Shown: in pieces, positions 31,153 to 41,467 of the stretch | Position numbering within the stretch: position 1 is the first letter of the stretch | How the letters are laid out: every line of letters starts with the position of its first letter | Source of the DNA: Leptospira stimsonii | GTDB taxonomy: Bacteria; Spirochaetota; Leptospiria; Leptospirales; Leptospiraceae | Direction: 5' to 3' | Length of the DNA: 42,500 nucleotides | Assembly: GCF_003545875.1 (NCBI RefSeq) | Contig: NZ_QHCS01000006.1 | Coordinates: 1-42,500 of the forward strand | Program-made: the position numbers and the translations under genes | The notes under the pieces: model-generated | Database searches by the model: none | Seen by the model: only the letters and a program-made list of their open reading frames with translations | Told to the model about the DNA's origin: nothing

Positions 31153-32311
31153 TTGACGGATGACGCGAAGATTCGAGGATTTCAGAAGAGCCACGGAGTG
31201 ATTCCACTGTCTACTTTCCCTTTAACACAAATCCCATTCTTACAAAACCAAACAACAAACCAGCCCGAGTGGTTGAATTGGAAATGGCAGATTCAAAATC
31301 GGATCAAAACGCAAGAAGAACTTTCTCGAAGAATCGAACTCACTGAAAAAGAAAAACTCTCCTTCGAGGCGTGTTCGACCTTCTTTGAATTCTCCGCAAC
31401 TCCCTATTATCTGGAACTCGCGGATCCGGTAGATCCGAATTGTCCTATTCGACTTCAGATCGTTCCTCAAGAAGAAGAATTGATCAGAAACGGGTTCGAA
31501 AAACAGGATCCGCTCGCCGAAGAATCTCATATGCCGGTCAAAGGAGTTACGCACCGTTATCAGGATCGGGCGCTCTGGTATTTGTCCCATGTCTGCGCCG
31601 TCTACTGTCGATTTTGCACTCGAAAGAGAAAGGTGAGCAAATCCTTTCACACTCCGGGAAAGGAAGAATGGGAACAGGCCCTCGCCTATTTTCGACAACA
31701 TACTGAGATCAAGGAAGTGATTCTTTCGGGCGGGGATCCTCTCAATCTTTCCGACGATCGATTGGATTATCTCTTAAGTGAACTCAAATCCATTTCGCAT
31801 ATCAATCAAGTACGAATTCACAGTCGATATCCGGTCACACTTCCGATGCGAATCGATTCTTCTCTTTGTAGAATTCTAAAAAAGCACTTCCCGATTTTTC
31901 TAATCACACACTTCAATCATCCGAAAGAAATCACGGCGCTCGTAAAAGAAAGGATCGCACTTCTCATTCAGGAAGGGAATGTAATGGTTCTCAACCAGAG
32001 CGTTCTTTTAAAGGGAATCAATGATTCTCCCGAAGTCCTCAAAGACCTGTTTTACGGTTTAACTGCGATCGGGATCAAACCGTATTACCTTCATCAATGT
32101 GACGAGGTCTGGGGAAGTAGCGGCTTCCGAGTGGAAATCGCAAAAGGTGTCGAGATCATGAAACAGATTCGCGGAAGAATCTCCGGGCTTTCCGTTCCTC
32201 TTTACGTAGTCGATCTGACCGGCGGCGGAGGAAAGGTTCCCTTACCTACGGATTATCTGGCCGAGAAGAAGGAACATTCCTATGTTTTTCGAAATTATCA
32301 AGACGATCTCT

Positions 32312-32328
<17 letters not shown>
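31153..32328 (+). CDS. KamA-family radical SAM enzyme (lysine 2,3-aminomutase-like)
   Basis: 391 residues if the TTG at 31153 is used. The GTG at 31198 (AGAAGAG 7 bp upstream) is an alternative, and no in-frame ATG exists before the core. The 4Fe-4S motif C-x3-C-x2-C is at Cys148/152/155 (CAVYCRFC), followed by SGGDPLNL. The PLP Lys361 sits in VVDLTGGGGKVPLP, and QCDEVWGSSGFR with VVD supplies the lysine-binding acids. DLTGGGGK and WLNWKWQIQNRI are closer to true KamA than to EpmB, which has a different stretch there. It makes beta-lysine for osmoprotection or EF-P modification. The next gene overlaps its end. Confidence 0.87.
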
Positions 32329-32914
<586 letters not shown>

Positions 32915-32968
32915 TCTTCTTGACCAATTCTGTACAGGTCCATATTCTATCCCTTGCAAGGATCTGAC

Positions 32969-33175
<207 letters not shown>

Positions 33176-33184
33176 AGAGGGAAG

Positions 33185-33940
<756 letters not shown>

Positions 33941-34434
33941 TAAAAAATCGCGGGAAGAAAAGCCTTTCCCGTTTCGTTAACGAAGGAAGCCTAAAAAACC
34001 TCGTCGTAGTTACGACTTTTGCCTTGAACACTTCGGTCACCCCGCCCTGAATTGGGTGGTGGAGGCGGGTCCGTGGGAAAACTCGGGAGATTTTGCTCTA
34101 CCACAAAATTATTCTTTTTGCAAGCAAGAACTGATCGTAGGTCTTCCTAGAACAATCCTTGGCGCTCTTATCTAACTCCCAAATCCGGAACCAACGAGTT
34201 GCAAAAGGGAAACTTTCTTTCCGAGAATTTCTGTAGCCGCTATCAAAAGTAGAACTTTTTTCTATTCGGTTTATACATAGGAAAGATCTTCTCTCGTATT
34301 CAAGAACCGGACTTTTCTCTGTCCGGTCCCAAGTTTTTTTCGCAGGGATTTTTTTTAAAGGCGAAGTCTCTACTTTTCTTTTGAACTTAGCAAAGGCAAC
34401 GTAGGAACTTCCTCGGAATCCTATTTGGTGTCGT
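33941..34434. other. Spacer between convergent units, with element copy C
   Basis: No gene seen. Copy C of the dispersed element spans 34003-34152. A decayed palindrome GTAGGAACTTCCTCG lies at 34401-34415, near the stop of the minus-strand methyltransferase. Confidence 0.6.
34003..34152 (+). repeat. Dispersed intergenic element, copy C (decayed)
   Basis: Begins with GTCGTAGTTACGAC (34003-34016), then CACCCCGCCCTGAATTGGGT (from 34038), a GGAAAACTCGGGAGATTTTG stretch, CTCTACCACAAAATT (34096-34110), TTTTTGCAAGC and a decayed end palindrome CGTAGGTCTTCCTAG at 34136-34150. Shorter than copies A and B by roughly 30 bp. Confidence 0.7.
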
Positions 34435-35466
34435 CTAACGTTTTGAGAAAAGATAATGAGAAACGATCCATTCTTCTCCGTTCCGATACTTCCACAATTC
34501 CGCACAAGCCATAAAGAAAACCTTCCAATAGACGAACCACTTCACCGCCTGGTCAGGCCCGTACGTATCGGAAAGAACTTTCATTACCTGATCCTTGTTC
34601 CGAATCATTCCATCCAGCCATGCTTCGGAAGTCCTCGCATAATGATTCCCGTTTACGACCCACTGATTTTGAATCTGAAAGTCTTTTTGAAAATACAAAA
34701 ACAAATCGTGAGAAGGCATTTGACCGCCAGTGAAAAAGTATTTGGACATCCAATCCGTATCGTCCACGACTTCGAAGGCATAGGCAAACTTATGATGCGT
34801 AAAAATATGCACAAAGAAAAGTCCGTTCGGTTTTAAGAATCCGGAAAATTTCTCAAAAAGTTTTTCATAATTCTTCATGTGTTCCAACATTTCGACGGAA
34901 ACTAAACGATCGAATTTTTTTGCGATCTTAAATTCGTTCATATCTGCGGTAAGAATCGTTAAATTTTTGAGTCCTCTTTTTTTGGCCTCCCCATCGATGA
35001 ACTTTTTTTGACTCTTCGAATTCGAAACTCCCGTTATGGAAGACTTCGGAAACTTCTCGGCCATATAAAGCGACAAGGAACCCCAACCGCATCCCAGATC
35101 CAGAATACTCATTCCGTTTTCGATTTGTGCTCTTTGGCACGTGATCTCAAGCATTCTCCGTTCCGATTCGTCAAAGGATGTGTTCTTAGTCTCCCAATAA
35201 CCCGAACTGTATTTCATATGTTTTCCCATCACGAGTTTGAAGAATTCGGCCGGAACCTCGTAGTGTTGCTCGTTTGCGGCGCCAGTATGAATCGCAATCG
35301 GAGAATTTTTCAAATGATTTACGTATTCCATCAGATGTTTCTGATTTTTTTCGAGTGAACCTTTGTCTTCGTCACGCAACCTCTGTTTTAAAAGCTGACG
35401 TATCCGAATTCGAATCAACCAGTTCGGGAAAACGTCTTTCTCCATCAAATCGTAAATCCACTTCAT
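34435..35466 (-). CDS. Cyclopropane-fatty-acid-synthase-like methyltransferase (second copy)
   Basis: 343 residues. The SAM motif LDLGCGWGSLSLYMAEKFP is followed by ITGVSNSKSQKKFI and the motif VEMLEHMKNYEKLFEKFSGFL. The N-terminal part (LIRIRIRQLLKQRL) and the segment SSGYWET lead into the core of the CFA synthase superfamily, with the C-terminal LPSHDLFLYF and RTSEAWLDGM segments of the SAM-dependent branch often found with DUF1295 proteins. It probably methylates an acyl chain or a polyisoprenoid. It is 132 bp downstream of DUF1295 with its own promoter candidate, so it may be separately controlled. Confidence 0.83.
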   Translation of the reverse strand: MKWIYDLMEKDVFPNWLIRIRIRQLLKQRLRDEDKGSLEKNQKHLMEYVNHLKNSPIAIHTGAANEQHYEVPAEFFKLVMGKHMKYSSGYWETKNTSFDESERRMLEITCQRAQIENGMSILDLGCGWGSLSLYMAEKFPKSSITGVSNSKSQKKFIDGEAKKRGLKNLTILTADMNEFKIAKKFDRLVSVEMLEHMKNYEKLFEKFSGFLKPNGLFFVHIFTHHKFAYAFEVVDDTDWMSKYFFTGGQMPSHDLFLYFQKDFQIQNQWVVNGNHYARTSEAWLDGMIRNKDQVMKVLSDTYGPDQAVKWFVYWKVFFMACAELWKYRNGEEWIVSHYLFSKR

Positions 35467-35486
35467 GAAAGAATATCCTTCTTTTT

Positions 35487-35567
35487 ATTATATTCTATTT
35501 TTAGAATGTTTAAATGTTCAAAGCCGGTCTTTGACTTTCGAACTCATTATTCGACCGGTCTTACTTT
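35487..35567 (-). promoter_or_regulatory. Promoter with direct repeats upstream of the second CFA-like gene
   Basis: On the minus strand a perfect -10 TATAAT lies at 35492-35487. Two direct repeats, CCGGTCTTTGACTTT (plus strand, 35524-35538) and CCGGTCTTACTTT (35555-35567), are 31 bp apart, three helical turns. A -35 element is poor, which fits an activator binding the repeats. Confidence 0.45.
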
Positions 35568-35598
35568 GTAAGTAATCGTTTTCAATTCGTTCCATAGC

Positions 35599-36390
35599 TC
35601 ACGCTTTCGGAAACCAAGGAAAGAATGCACTTGTTTTTCGAATGTATTCCTGATATAACTCGCCTTTCGATTTGAGTTGCCCTACTTCGTTCAGAGGAAC
35701 TCCGGTAACCTTCGTTAGAAGAATATACATTACGATCGGTGAAATCAAACCGATCCAACCGTAGGGAGAACCCAACGCGAAAAGAGCGAAAGAGATCCAA
35801 ATCAACCACTCGAAGAAATAATTCGGATGTCTCGAATATCTCCACAATCCGACGTCGCAGACTTTTCCCTTGTTCTCCGAATTCTTCTTGAATTCGTTGA
35901 GTTGGAAATCCGCCCAAGCTTCGCCTAATACGGAGATGATGAAAAATACGATCCCGAAGATCTCGAAGGAATTCGTGTTCGGGTTATCGTTTATATTCGG
36001 AAATACGAAAGGAATACTCAATAACACGGCAAGAATTCCCTGAAACTGAAAAATATTCGTAAAAAACTTTCGATCCACTTGATCTCCATATTCCGCTCTA
36101 AAAGCCGTATAACGCGGATCCTCGTGTCCCGAAACAACCCTCGTTATAAGAATAAAAAGAGAAAGTCTCCATCCCCAGAAGGCGACAATCGCAGTGATCT
36201 GTGCCGTTCTCAAAGGAAATCCATCACCTAACCAATAATAAACGATCGCGGCAGTCGAAATACAAAGTCCCCACCCGACGTCGACGATGGCGTAATTGTT
36301 TGCCCGTTTTCCGAACCACCAAAGGACCGTCATCAAAACGATTACTACCGCCCAAGCGGACAACATAAGAGTTATAATTTGTAAAAACAT
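35599..36390 (-). CDS. DUF1295 / steroid-5-alpha-reductase-like membrane protein
   Basis: 263 residues with about six or seven membrane helices. The C-terminal GLWRYSRHPNYFFEWLIWISFALFALGSPYGWIGLISPIVMYILLTKVTGVPLNE is the hallmark of the DUF1295 / isoprenylcysteine methyltransferase / 5-alpha-reductase group, with the RHPNYFFE motif binding a cofactor. In CFA-type clusters this protein is thought to reduce a double bond in the modified acyl chain; that is inference. It begins 18 bp after DUF2062 and is co-transcribed with it. Confidence 0.87.
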   Translation of the reverse strand: MFLQIITLMLSAWAVVIVLMTVLWWFGKRANNYAIVDVGWGLCISTAAIVYYWLGDGFPLRTAQITAIVAFWGWRLSLFILITRVVSGHEDPRYTAFRAEYGDQVDRKFFTNIFQFQGILAVLLSIPFVFPNINDNPNTNSFEIFGIVFFIISVLGEAWADFQLNEFKKNSENKGKVCDVGLWRYSRHPNYFFEWLIWISFALFALGSPYGWIGLISPIVMYILLTKVTGVPLNEVGQLKSKGELYQEYIRKTSAFFPWFPKA

Positions 36391-36408
36391 CGGTTTCGAC
36401 TTCCTAAT

Positions 36409-36933
36409 TTATTGAATATCTTTCTTCTTCGAATCGAATAATCTTCCGGCTCTTCTCACAAAGGGTAAAAAAGCAAAATAGAGAGGAAGCGAAATTGCCG
36501 GGATCCAGACGAACCAACCTAGAACCGCAAAACCCGCCACGTCAAATATCCCTTTCGCTATTTCGGAGATATTTTCGACGCTAATATTCTCCGCCCAATG
36601 GAGATCCAAGGGAATTCCTAAGATATCGGAACCCGTTTTTAAAAACGGAAAGATCAAAAGAATCTGTAAGGGATACACGATGTAATTCGCCAGCTGAATC
36701 GTTACCGGATTCAATCGAAAAAGAACTCCCAAGATTCCACAAATCGTCATCGTAGTTCCGATCAAAGGAAAAACTCCCACTCCGGCACCGACTATGATAC
36801 TCAAAGTGATCTTTTCCGGTGTGATCCCGGATTTAAGTTCCCTCTTGATAATTTCCAAAACGTTCTTCGGTGCAAAGTGTTTGAAAAAATGAAAAATCGA
36901 TCCTTTGGTTTGGTGAGAATTTGTTTCTTTCAC
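36409..36933 (-). CDS. DUF2062 membrane protein
   Basis: 174 residues. The family signature IIVGAGVGVFPLIGTTMTICGILGVLFRLNPVTIQLANYIVYPLQILLIFPFLKTG (about 45-100) holds the paired helices and the N-Y-P turn of DUF2062, and a third helix region spans 130-160. No biochemical role is established for the family; members sit beside lipid and glycosyl-transfer genes. It lies between the CFA synthase and DUF1295 genes, 46 bp after the former. Confidence 0.82.
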   Translation of the reverse strand: MKETNSHQTKGSIFHFFKHFAPKNVLEIIKRELKSGITPEKITLSIIVGAGVGVFPLIGTTMTICGILGVLFRLNPVTIQLANYIVYPLQILLIFPFLKTGSDILGIPLDLHWAENISVENISEIAKGIFDVAGFAVLGWFVWIPAISLPLYFAFLPFVRRAGRLFDSKKKDIQ

Positions 36934-36979
36934 GATATTCTCACCTTCTGTTTTGAATTCTCCTTTTGAAATCTATTTT

Positions 36980-38278
36980 TCAAAGAGTGAGATTATTCGG
37001 TCTCGTATATACGACTTGAACAACGCTGATATTTTTCATCGAGAACGCGGCCGCACAATAGGAAAAATAATATCTCCACTTCCGAATAAACGATTCGTTA
37101 AATCCCATATCGCGGATCAGAGCGATGTTCGAGTCGAATCCTTTCAACCAAGTCATCAACGTGTGATCGTATTTGGATCCGATATCTTCCAAAGAATAGA
37201 GGTGAAAGTCTCCCGTCTTATTGATCGCTTGATTGATTCTTGCGATCGAAGGAAGAAGCGATCCAGGAAAGATATGTTTCTGAATAAAATCCACACCTTT
37301 ACGGAAGGACTCATATCGAGCATCCGGACTTGTGATGATCTGATGAACCATGATTCCGTCCTTTTTTAAAACACGATTACACATAGCGAAAAAATCCTCG
37401 AAATACTCGTGGCCGACCGCTTCCAACATTTCTACCGTTACCAGTTTATCGTAAGAGCCTTCTACCTTTCTATAATCGTTTTTTCGAACTTCGATTCGAT
37501 CCGATAAACCTTCCTCCTTGATTTTCTCGGTCGCATACCGATATTGTTCCTCGGAGATCGTGTATGTGGTCACCTTACAGCCGTAATTCTTAGCGGCATA
37601 CGTAGACAAACCCGCCCAGCCGGTTCCTATTTCCAAAAGATGATCGCTTGGCTTCAGTTGAAGTTTATTACAGAGTATTTCCAGTTTTGCAAGCTGTGCT
37701 TTTTCCAAACTTTCCTCCATCGTCCGGAAATAAGCACACGAATATGTCATCGTAGGATCTAAGAATTTATTATAGAAGTCGTTGCCTAGGTCGTAGTGCT
37801 CAACGATATTCTTCTTACTTCCACGAATCGAATTTTTTCGAAAGAGATGCAATATTCTGCTTCCGATATTCGTAAGGCTCAAGTGAGCGAACTTATTTTT
37901 ACTTCCGCTCACTGAGGGAGAATTTTCCAAGTTGTAAATGAACCAAGATATGACCGCACGAATATCGTCCGTATCCCAATCTCCGTCCATATAAGATTCC
38001 GAAAAACCGAGATCTCCGTTCAATACCGTCTTCTTAAAGAAAATCGGATTGTGGATATGAATAATTCCCTTATGGAATTCCGGAGGATCGTCGCTCTGCG
38101 GATTTCCGAGATAGGCCTTTTCTCCGTTCGGTAAGATCAAACGAATCGAACCTTTTTGCATCGGTGACAAAGCTCTAAAAAATAGATTCTTATAAAAACC
38201 GAACGACTTAGTTGCGCCGGTCGTGATCGCCATTTCCGAATCTTGAAATTTTAAATTGGACTCAGTGGTTCTTTCCAA
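36980..38278 (-). CDS. Cyclopropane-fatty-acyl-phospholipid synthase
   Basis: 432 residues starting at a TTG at 38278; AAGGAG lies 6 bp upstream, strongly supporting this start, which overlaps the end of DUF1365 by 17 bp. SAM-dependent methylene transfer onto unsaturated phospholipid acyl chains. Visible: YDLGNDFYNKFLDPTMTYSCAYF, GTGWAGLSTYAAKNYGCKVTT, the bicarbonate/acidic motif VEMLEAVGHEYFEDFF, and HQIITSPDARYESFRKGVDFIQKHIFPG, the classical CFA signature. Slightly longer than E. coli Cfa (about 380) at the N-terminus. Cytoplasmic, peripheral to the membrane. The product could be a cyclopropane, methyl-branched or furan-type acid. Confidence 0.88.
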   Translation of the reverse strand: MERTTESNLKFQDSEMAITTGATKSFGFYKNLFFRALSPMQKGSIRLILPNGEKAYLGNPQSDDPPEFHKGIIHIHNPIFFKKTVLNGDLGFSESYMDGDWDTDDIRAVISWFIYNLENSPSVSGSKNKFAHLSLTNIGSRILHLFRKNSIRGSKKNIVEHYDLGNDFYNKFLDPTMTYSCAYFRTMEESLEKAQLAKLEILCNKLQLKPSDHLLEIGTGWAGLSTYAAKNYGCKVTTYTISEEQYRYATEKIKEEGLSDRIEVRKNDYRKVEGSYDKLVTVEMLEAVGHEYFEDFFAMCNRVLKKDGIMVHQIITSPDARYESFRKGVDFIQKHIFPGSLLPSIARINQAINKTGDFHLYSLEDIGSKYDHTLMTWLKGFDSNIALIRDMGFNESFIRKWRYYFSYCAAAFSMKNISVVQVVYTRPNNLTL

Positions 38279-39038
38279 GATGAACTCCTTTTTGCAAATC
38301 GATATTTTCTTCTTTTTTAATATACGGCAGACCCTTGAGAAACAACCTCAAAGCCTGCCAGTGAATCAGAACAATTACTTTGACTGTTACGAGCGGATAA
38401 CGGAAAAACATTCTCACTAAATTCCAATCCGAAAGTTCCAATCTTCTTCCCGTGTACGTTGTCACCATAACGGGTTGGCCATCCTCGAGTGCGTCGATAC
38501 GAATATTCAGAACTTCAAAGGAAGGTCTTAGCGTGAATTCGAACTCGGATTTCAAACCGACAAAAGGAGATACGTAAAAGAATTTTCCAGTTCTCAGTCG
38601 AAACGCTCCGTCCTTCCAAGAATCTCTTCCTAAGAAGAACGGCTTCTGTTCTCCGAAAGTATTTCCCACTTCCGCGACCGCGCAAAGAGGTTCTTCCTTC
38701 TCGTCGAAAAAGTAATAAAACGAAACGGGATTGAAGACATAGCCTAAAACGCGAACGTTCGTGATTAAGATCGCCCTTTTGATTTTTTCCGTAACTCCGT
38801 TTTGTTTTAGATACTCTAAAATATTTTCTTTTACGGAAGTTTTACCGAAATCAAGATGATCTTTCGTCGAAAATCGGAAGAACGATCTTCTATCTACGCC
38901 GAAAAATCGAAACGTTTGATTCAACGTATTCAACTCATCCAAATCGAGAGCGAAAGTGAATATACCGTATCGGAAACGGTTCTTTCGGGGCGATCTACGA
39001 TCGTGCATGACCTTAGCCTGAAAAATGCAGGAATTCAA
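38262..39038 (-). CDS. DUF1365 family protein
   Basis: 258 residues from the TTG at 39038. AAGAAGG lies 7 bp upstream, and the TTG overlaps the stop of the preceding gene as TTGA, so coupled re-initiation is likely. A longer reading frame from 39089 is open but less likely. The family core is FQAKVMHDRRSPRKNRFRYGIFTFALDLDELN and NVRVLGYVFNPVSFYYFF with AVAEVGNTFGEQKP. DUF1365 proteins sit next to CFA synthases and FAD oxidoreductases in many bacteria, with a suspected but unproven role in acyl-chain modification. Confidence 0.87.
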   Translation of the reverse strand: MNSCIFQAKVMHDRRSPRKNRFRYGIFTFALDLDELNTLNQTFRFFGVDRRSFFRFSTKDHLDFGKTSVKENILEYLKQNGVTEKIKRAILITNVRVLGYVFNPVSFYYFFDEKEEPLCAVAEVGNTFGEQKPFFLGRDSWKDGAFRLRTGKFFYVSPFVGLKSEFEFTLRPSFEVLNIRIDALEDGQPVMVTTYTGRRLELSDWNLVRMFFRYPLVTVKVIVLIHWQALRLFLKGLPYIKKEENIDLQKGVHLGKNH

Positions 39039-40393
39039 TCCCAGACCTTCTTGCCCAATAAAGTTTCGCTCAAAATTCTCGCGGACCAAAGTCCGTCTTC
39101 GTGAAAACCGTTCCGAAAGTAGCTTCCGCAGAAGAAAATGTTTCCTTCCCGATTGAGTTCCTGTAAACGTTTTTGAGCGTTCAAAGATCCTACACTAAAC
39201 AGAGGATGTTCATATTCAATTTCTTGAATGATCTTTCTCCGATCCACGATTCCCGGATCGTTGATCGAAACATAGTAATTCTTCTTTTTAGAAACGTTCT
39301 GTAAAGAATTCATCCAATAGACGGTATAAGCCCTTAGGCTCCCTTTTACTTTTTCGATACGATAGTTCCAAGAGGACCAAGTAAGCTTTGTCCTCGGCAT
39401 GGAAACGTCGTCCGTGTGTAAGGTTGCGATATTCTTCTGATACTTGAATTCTTTTAATAATTCTTTTTGAAGCGCTGTCGGCTTGCTCAGAAGTTTCAGA
39501 GAAATGTCCCCGTGAGTCGCAAGAATCACTTTGTCGAATAGGCTCGCTTCTCCGTTCTTCAAAGTTACTTTCACCTTCTTTCCTACGTTTTCCACGGATC
39601 GAACCTCGGAATTCAGTTGAAAACGATTCTTTATCGGAGCAGTTAAACGTTTCACGTATTCTTTTGAACCGCCGTGAACCGTATACCACTGGTGTTGCGT
39701 ATTCAAACCCATAAAGCCGTGGTTTAGAAAAAAACGAACCAATCCGTAGACGGGGAATTGAAGCATAAGGTCGTCCGGCGTGGACCAAACTGCGGAACTC
39801 ATTGGAACGAGATAATAATCCAAAAGATCTCGATGATATCCTTCTTTGACGATGTATTCGTCTAGGGTAAAATCCACATATTTAGAATTTTCTAATATCT
39901 TTGGAGCTTCTTTGTTGAATCGATTGATGTTGTACAGAAGTCTTAGGAATCTCAGATTAAAGAAATTCTTTCTTTGCGCAAAAAGACCATTGATTCCGGA
40001 TCCGCAGAATTCCAGTCCATCCGAAAGATGCTGAACGCTAAAAGACATCGACGACTTTTTGGTGGGAACGTCCAATTCTTCGAATAGACGTTTGAGATTC
40101 GGATACGTCACGTGATTGAACACGATAAAACCCGTATCGATCGGAATCTTCGTTCCGTCTTCGTCGACGTCGACCGTGTTTGTATGTCCGCCGATATAAG
40201 AACCCTTTTCGTAGATCGTAAGATCGAATTCTTTTTGTAAGAAGTGAGCGCAACCCATTCCGGCAATTCCGGTCCCGATGATTGCTAAGGATTCTTTCTT
40301 CTTTTTCGATTCGGTCTGGGCAGAAATTTTTTTCCCAGAAGTTTTCTTTTTAGCAACCGACTCACCGGTATGCTTTTTCAAATTTTTTTTCAA
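39035..40393 (-). CDS. FAD/NAD(P)-dependent oxidoreductase of the CFA cluster
   Basis: 452 residues from a TTG at 40393 (AAGGA about 10 bp upstream). A 36-residue Lys-rich extension (15 Lys) precedes the dinucleotide motif LAIIGTGIAGMGCAHFL. The downstream TIYEKGSYIGGHTNTVDVDEDGTKIPIDTGFIVFN is the amine-oxidase-like hallmark of these proteins. The end (GNIFFCGSYFRNGFHEDGLWSARILSETLLG) closes the FAD site. In other bacteria the homologue precedes DUF1365 and CFA genes in clusters controlled by singlet-oxygen ECF sigma factors and has been implicated in desaturation or oxidation of methylated acyl chains, such as furan fatty-acid synthesis. That role here is inferred. Confidence 0.85.
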   Translation of the reverse strand: MKKNLKKHTGESVAKKKTSGKKISAQTESKKKKESLAIIGTGIAGMGCAHFLQKEFDLTIYEKGSYIGGHTNTVDVDEDGTKIPIDTGFIVFNHVTYPNLKRLFEELDVPTKKSSMSFSVQHLSDGLEFCGSGINGLFAQRKNFFNLRFLRLLYNINRFNKEAPKILENSKYVDFTLDEYIVKEGYHRDLLDYYLVPMSSAVWSTPDDLMLQFPVYGLVRFFLNHGFMGLNTQHQWYTVHGGSKEYVKRLTAPIKNRFQLNSEVRSVENVGKKVKVTLKNGEASLFDKVILATHGDISLKLLSKPTALQKELLKEFKYQKNIATLHTDDVSMPRTKLTWSSWNYRIEKVKGSLRAYTVYWMNSLQNVSKKKNYYVSINDPGIVDRRKIIQEIEYEHPLFSVGSLNAQKRLQELNREGNIFFCGSYFRNGFHEDGLWSARILSETLLGKKVWD

Positions 40394-40530
40394 GAACTTC
40401 CCGTCCTTTCTTTGTGTATAATAGACAGTTAGAATGCGATCGGATGTGAAAAAAACTTTCTAAAAATAATTTCATTTTCGTTTCACTTGTTATGCCTAAA
40501 GAAACAAGCACCTTTATTTCGAAAAGGAGA

Positions 40531-40989
40531 TCAAACGTTCACTACGCCGTAAGCGAGAACTATGTAACGGGCGATACGGAGAGCAAAGACAATGGGAATA
40601 AAATAAGACAGCCTTTGTCTAAAAAAGCCGGATAGAATTGTAATCGGATCCCCTACAACCGGAAGAAACGAAAGCAAGAGAACAAAATGTCCCCAGGTTT
40701 GCATTGTATGGGCAATGTAAGAATAGAGTTTGGATTCTTCGATCTTTGTTTCCACCCCGGAGCGAAACCAAATTCCCAGACCGTAATTGACCCCGCAGGC
40801 GGAACAGTTTCCGATCGATGCCCACAAGATCGCTTCCTTGATGGAAAGTCCGGAAACGATGGCAAATACGAGGGCGGCTTCCGAACTGAATGGAAGAATC
40901 GTCGCGGCCGCGAAAGAAACGATCGCCAGACCCGGTCCTCCGTAAAGAGGGATCAACCTTGTTAACGTTTCCCAAAACTCAGATCCCAT
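40531..40989 (-). CDS. YqaA/DedA-like VTT membrane protein
   Basis: 152 residues from the ATG at 40989 (AAGGA about 7 bp upstream; a GTG one codon earlier is possible). Several hydrophobic segments and a VTT/SNARE-associated-like core: IVSFAAATILPFSSEAALVFA, WASIGNCSACGVNYGLGIWF and FLPVVGDPITILSGFFRQRLSYFI. The last includes the F-x-P-x-x-G-D-P motif of YqaA, a DedA relative thought to move lipids or ions across the inner membrane. The DedA family links to the neighbouring lipid cluster by theme but not by transcript, since 138 bp separate them. Confidence 0.83.
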   Translation of the reverse strand: MGSEFWETLTRLIPLYGGPGLAIVSFAAATILPFSSEAALVFAIVSGLSIKEAILWASIGNCSACGVNYGLGIWFRSGVETKIEESKLYSYIAHTMQTWGHFVLLLSFLPVVGDPITILSGFFRQRLSYFIPIVFALRIARYIVLAYGVVNV

Positions 40990-41467
40990 CACCGTTCCTT
41001 CTTGAAACGAGATGAATCTTCAACTCGTCCTCTTTCCGATTCCATCTTCTTCGGGAATTGGAGAATTGCATCCATAAAAAGAAAAGAGAATACCTCCGTG
41101 GATCGTTTTCTTTTTTACAAAGGTCTTAACGGTTCGGGAACGCTCACGAAACGAACCGCACCACTTCTATTCCAAAGCCTGCTCCATGGATCCGTTGTAC
41201 AAAATCGAATCGAGAAAAACAGGGTTTAAATTGATTAAAACATTGCCAAATTCTTAAAAAAAGAAGGGTCTCGATCTAAGAGATTAATTTATATAAAGAG
41301 AAATACACGTTATGCTAAATATAGAAAATACGTTTCTATTTTTTTCCTCATTTCGATACTCAAGTATTCGATATCGTTTCCTATTTATAAATCGCGTTTG
41401 TAAATTTACGAAAAAAGAAACAAACCGTGGAACATGATTGGTCGTAAACAGTAAAAGGTGGTTATCT
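40990..41467. other. AT-rich spacer before the outer-membrane protein gene
   Basis: No gene seen. An open frame at 41002-41229 has no ribosome binding site or domain. The last 200 bp are very AT-rich, with TTGATT near 41231 and several TATAAA-like words that could serve a promoter for the gene at 41468. Confidence 0.5.

Noticed and set aside
34098..34505. Minus-strand 135-residue frame at the end of the second CFA-like gene
   Set aside because: It overlaps the real methyltransferase in another frame and reads through repeat copy C. Shadow frame.
41002..41229. Plus-strand 75-residue frame between the YqaA-like and barrel genes
   Set aside because: No domain and no convincing start signal; composition is that of an AT-rich spacer.
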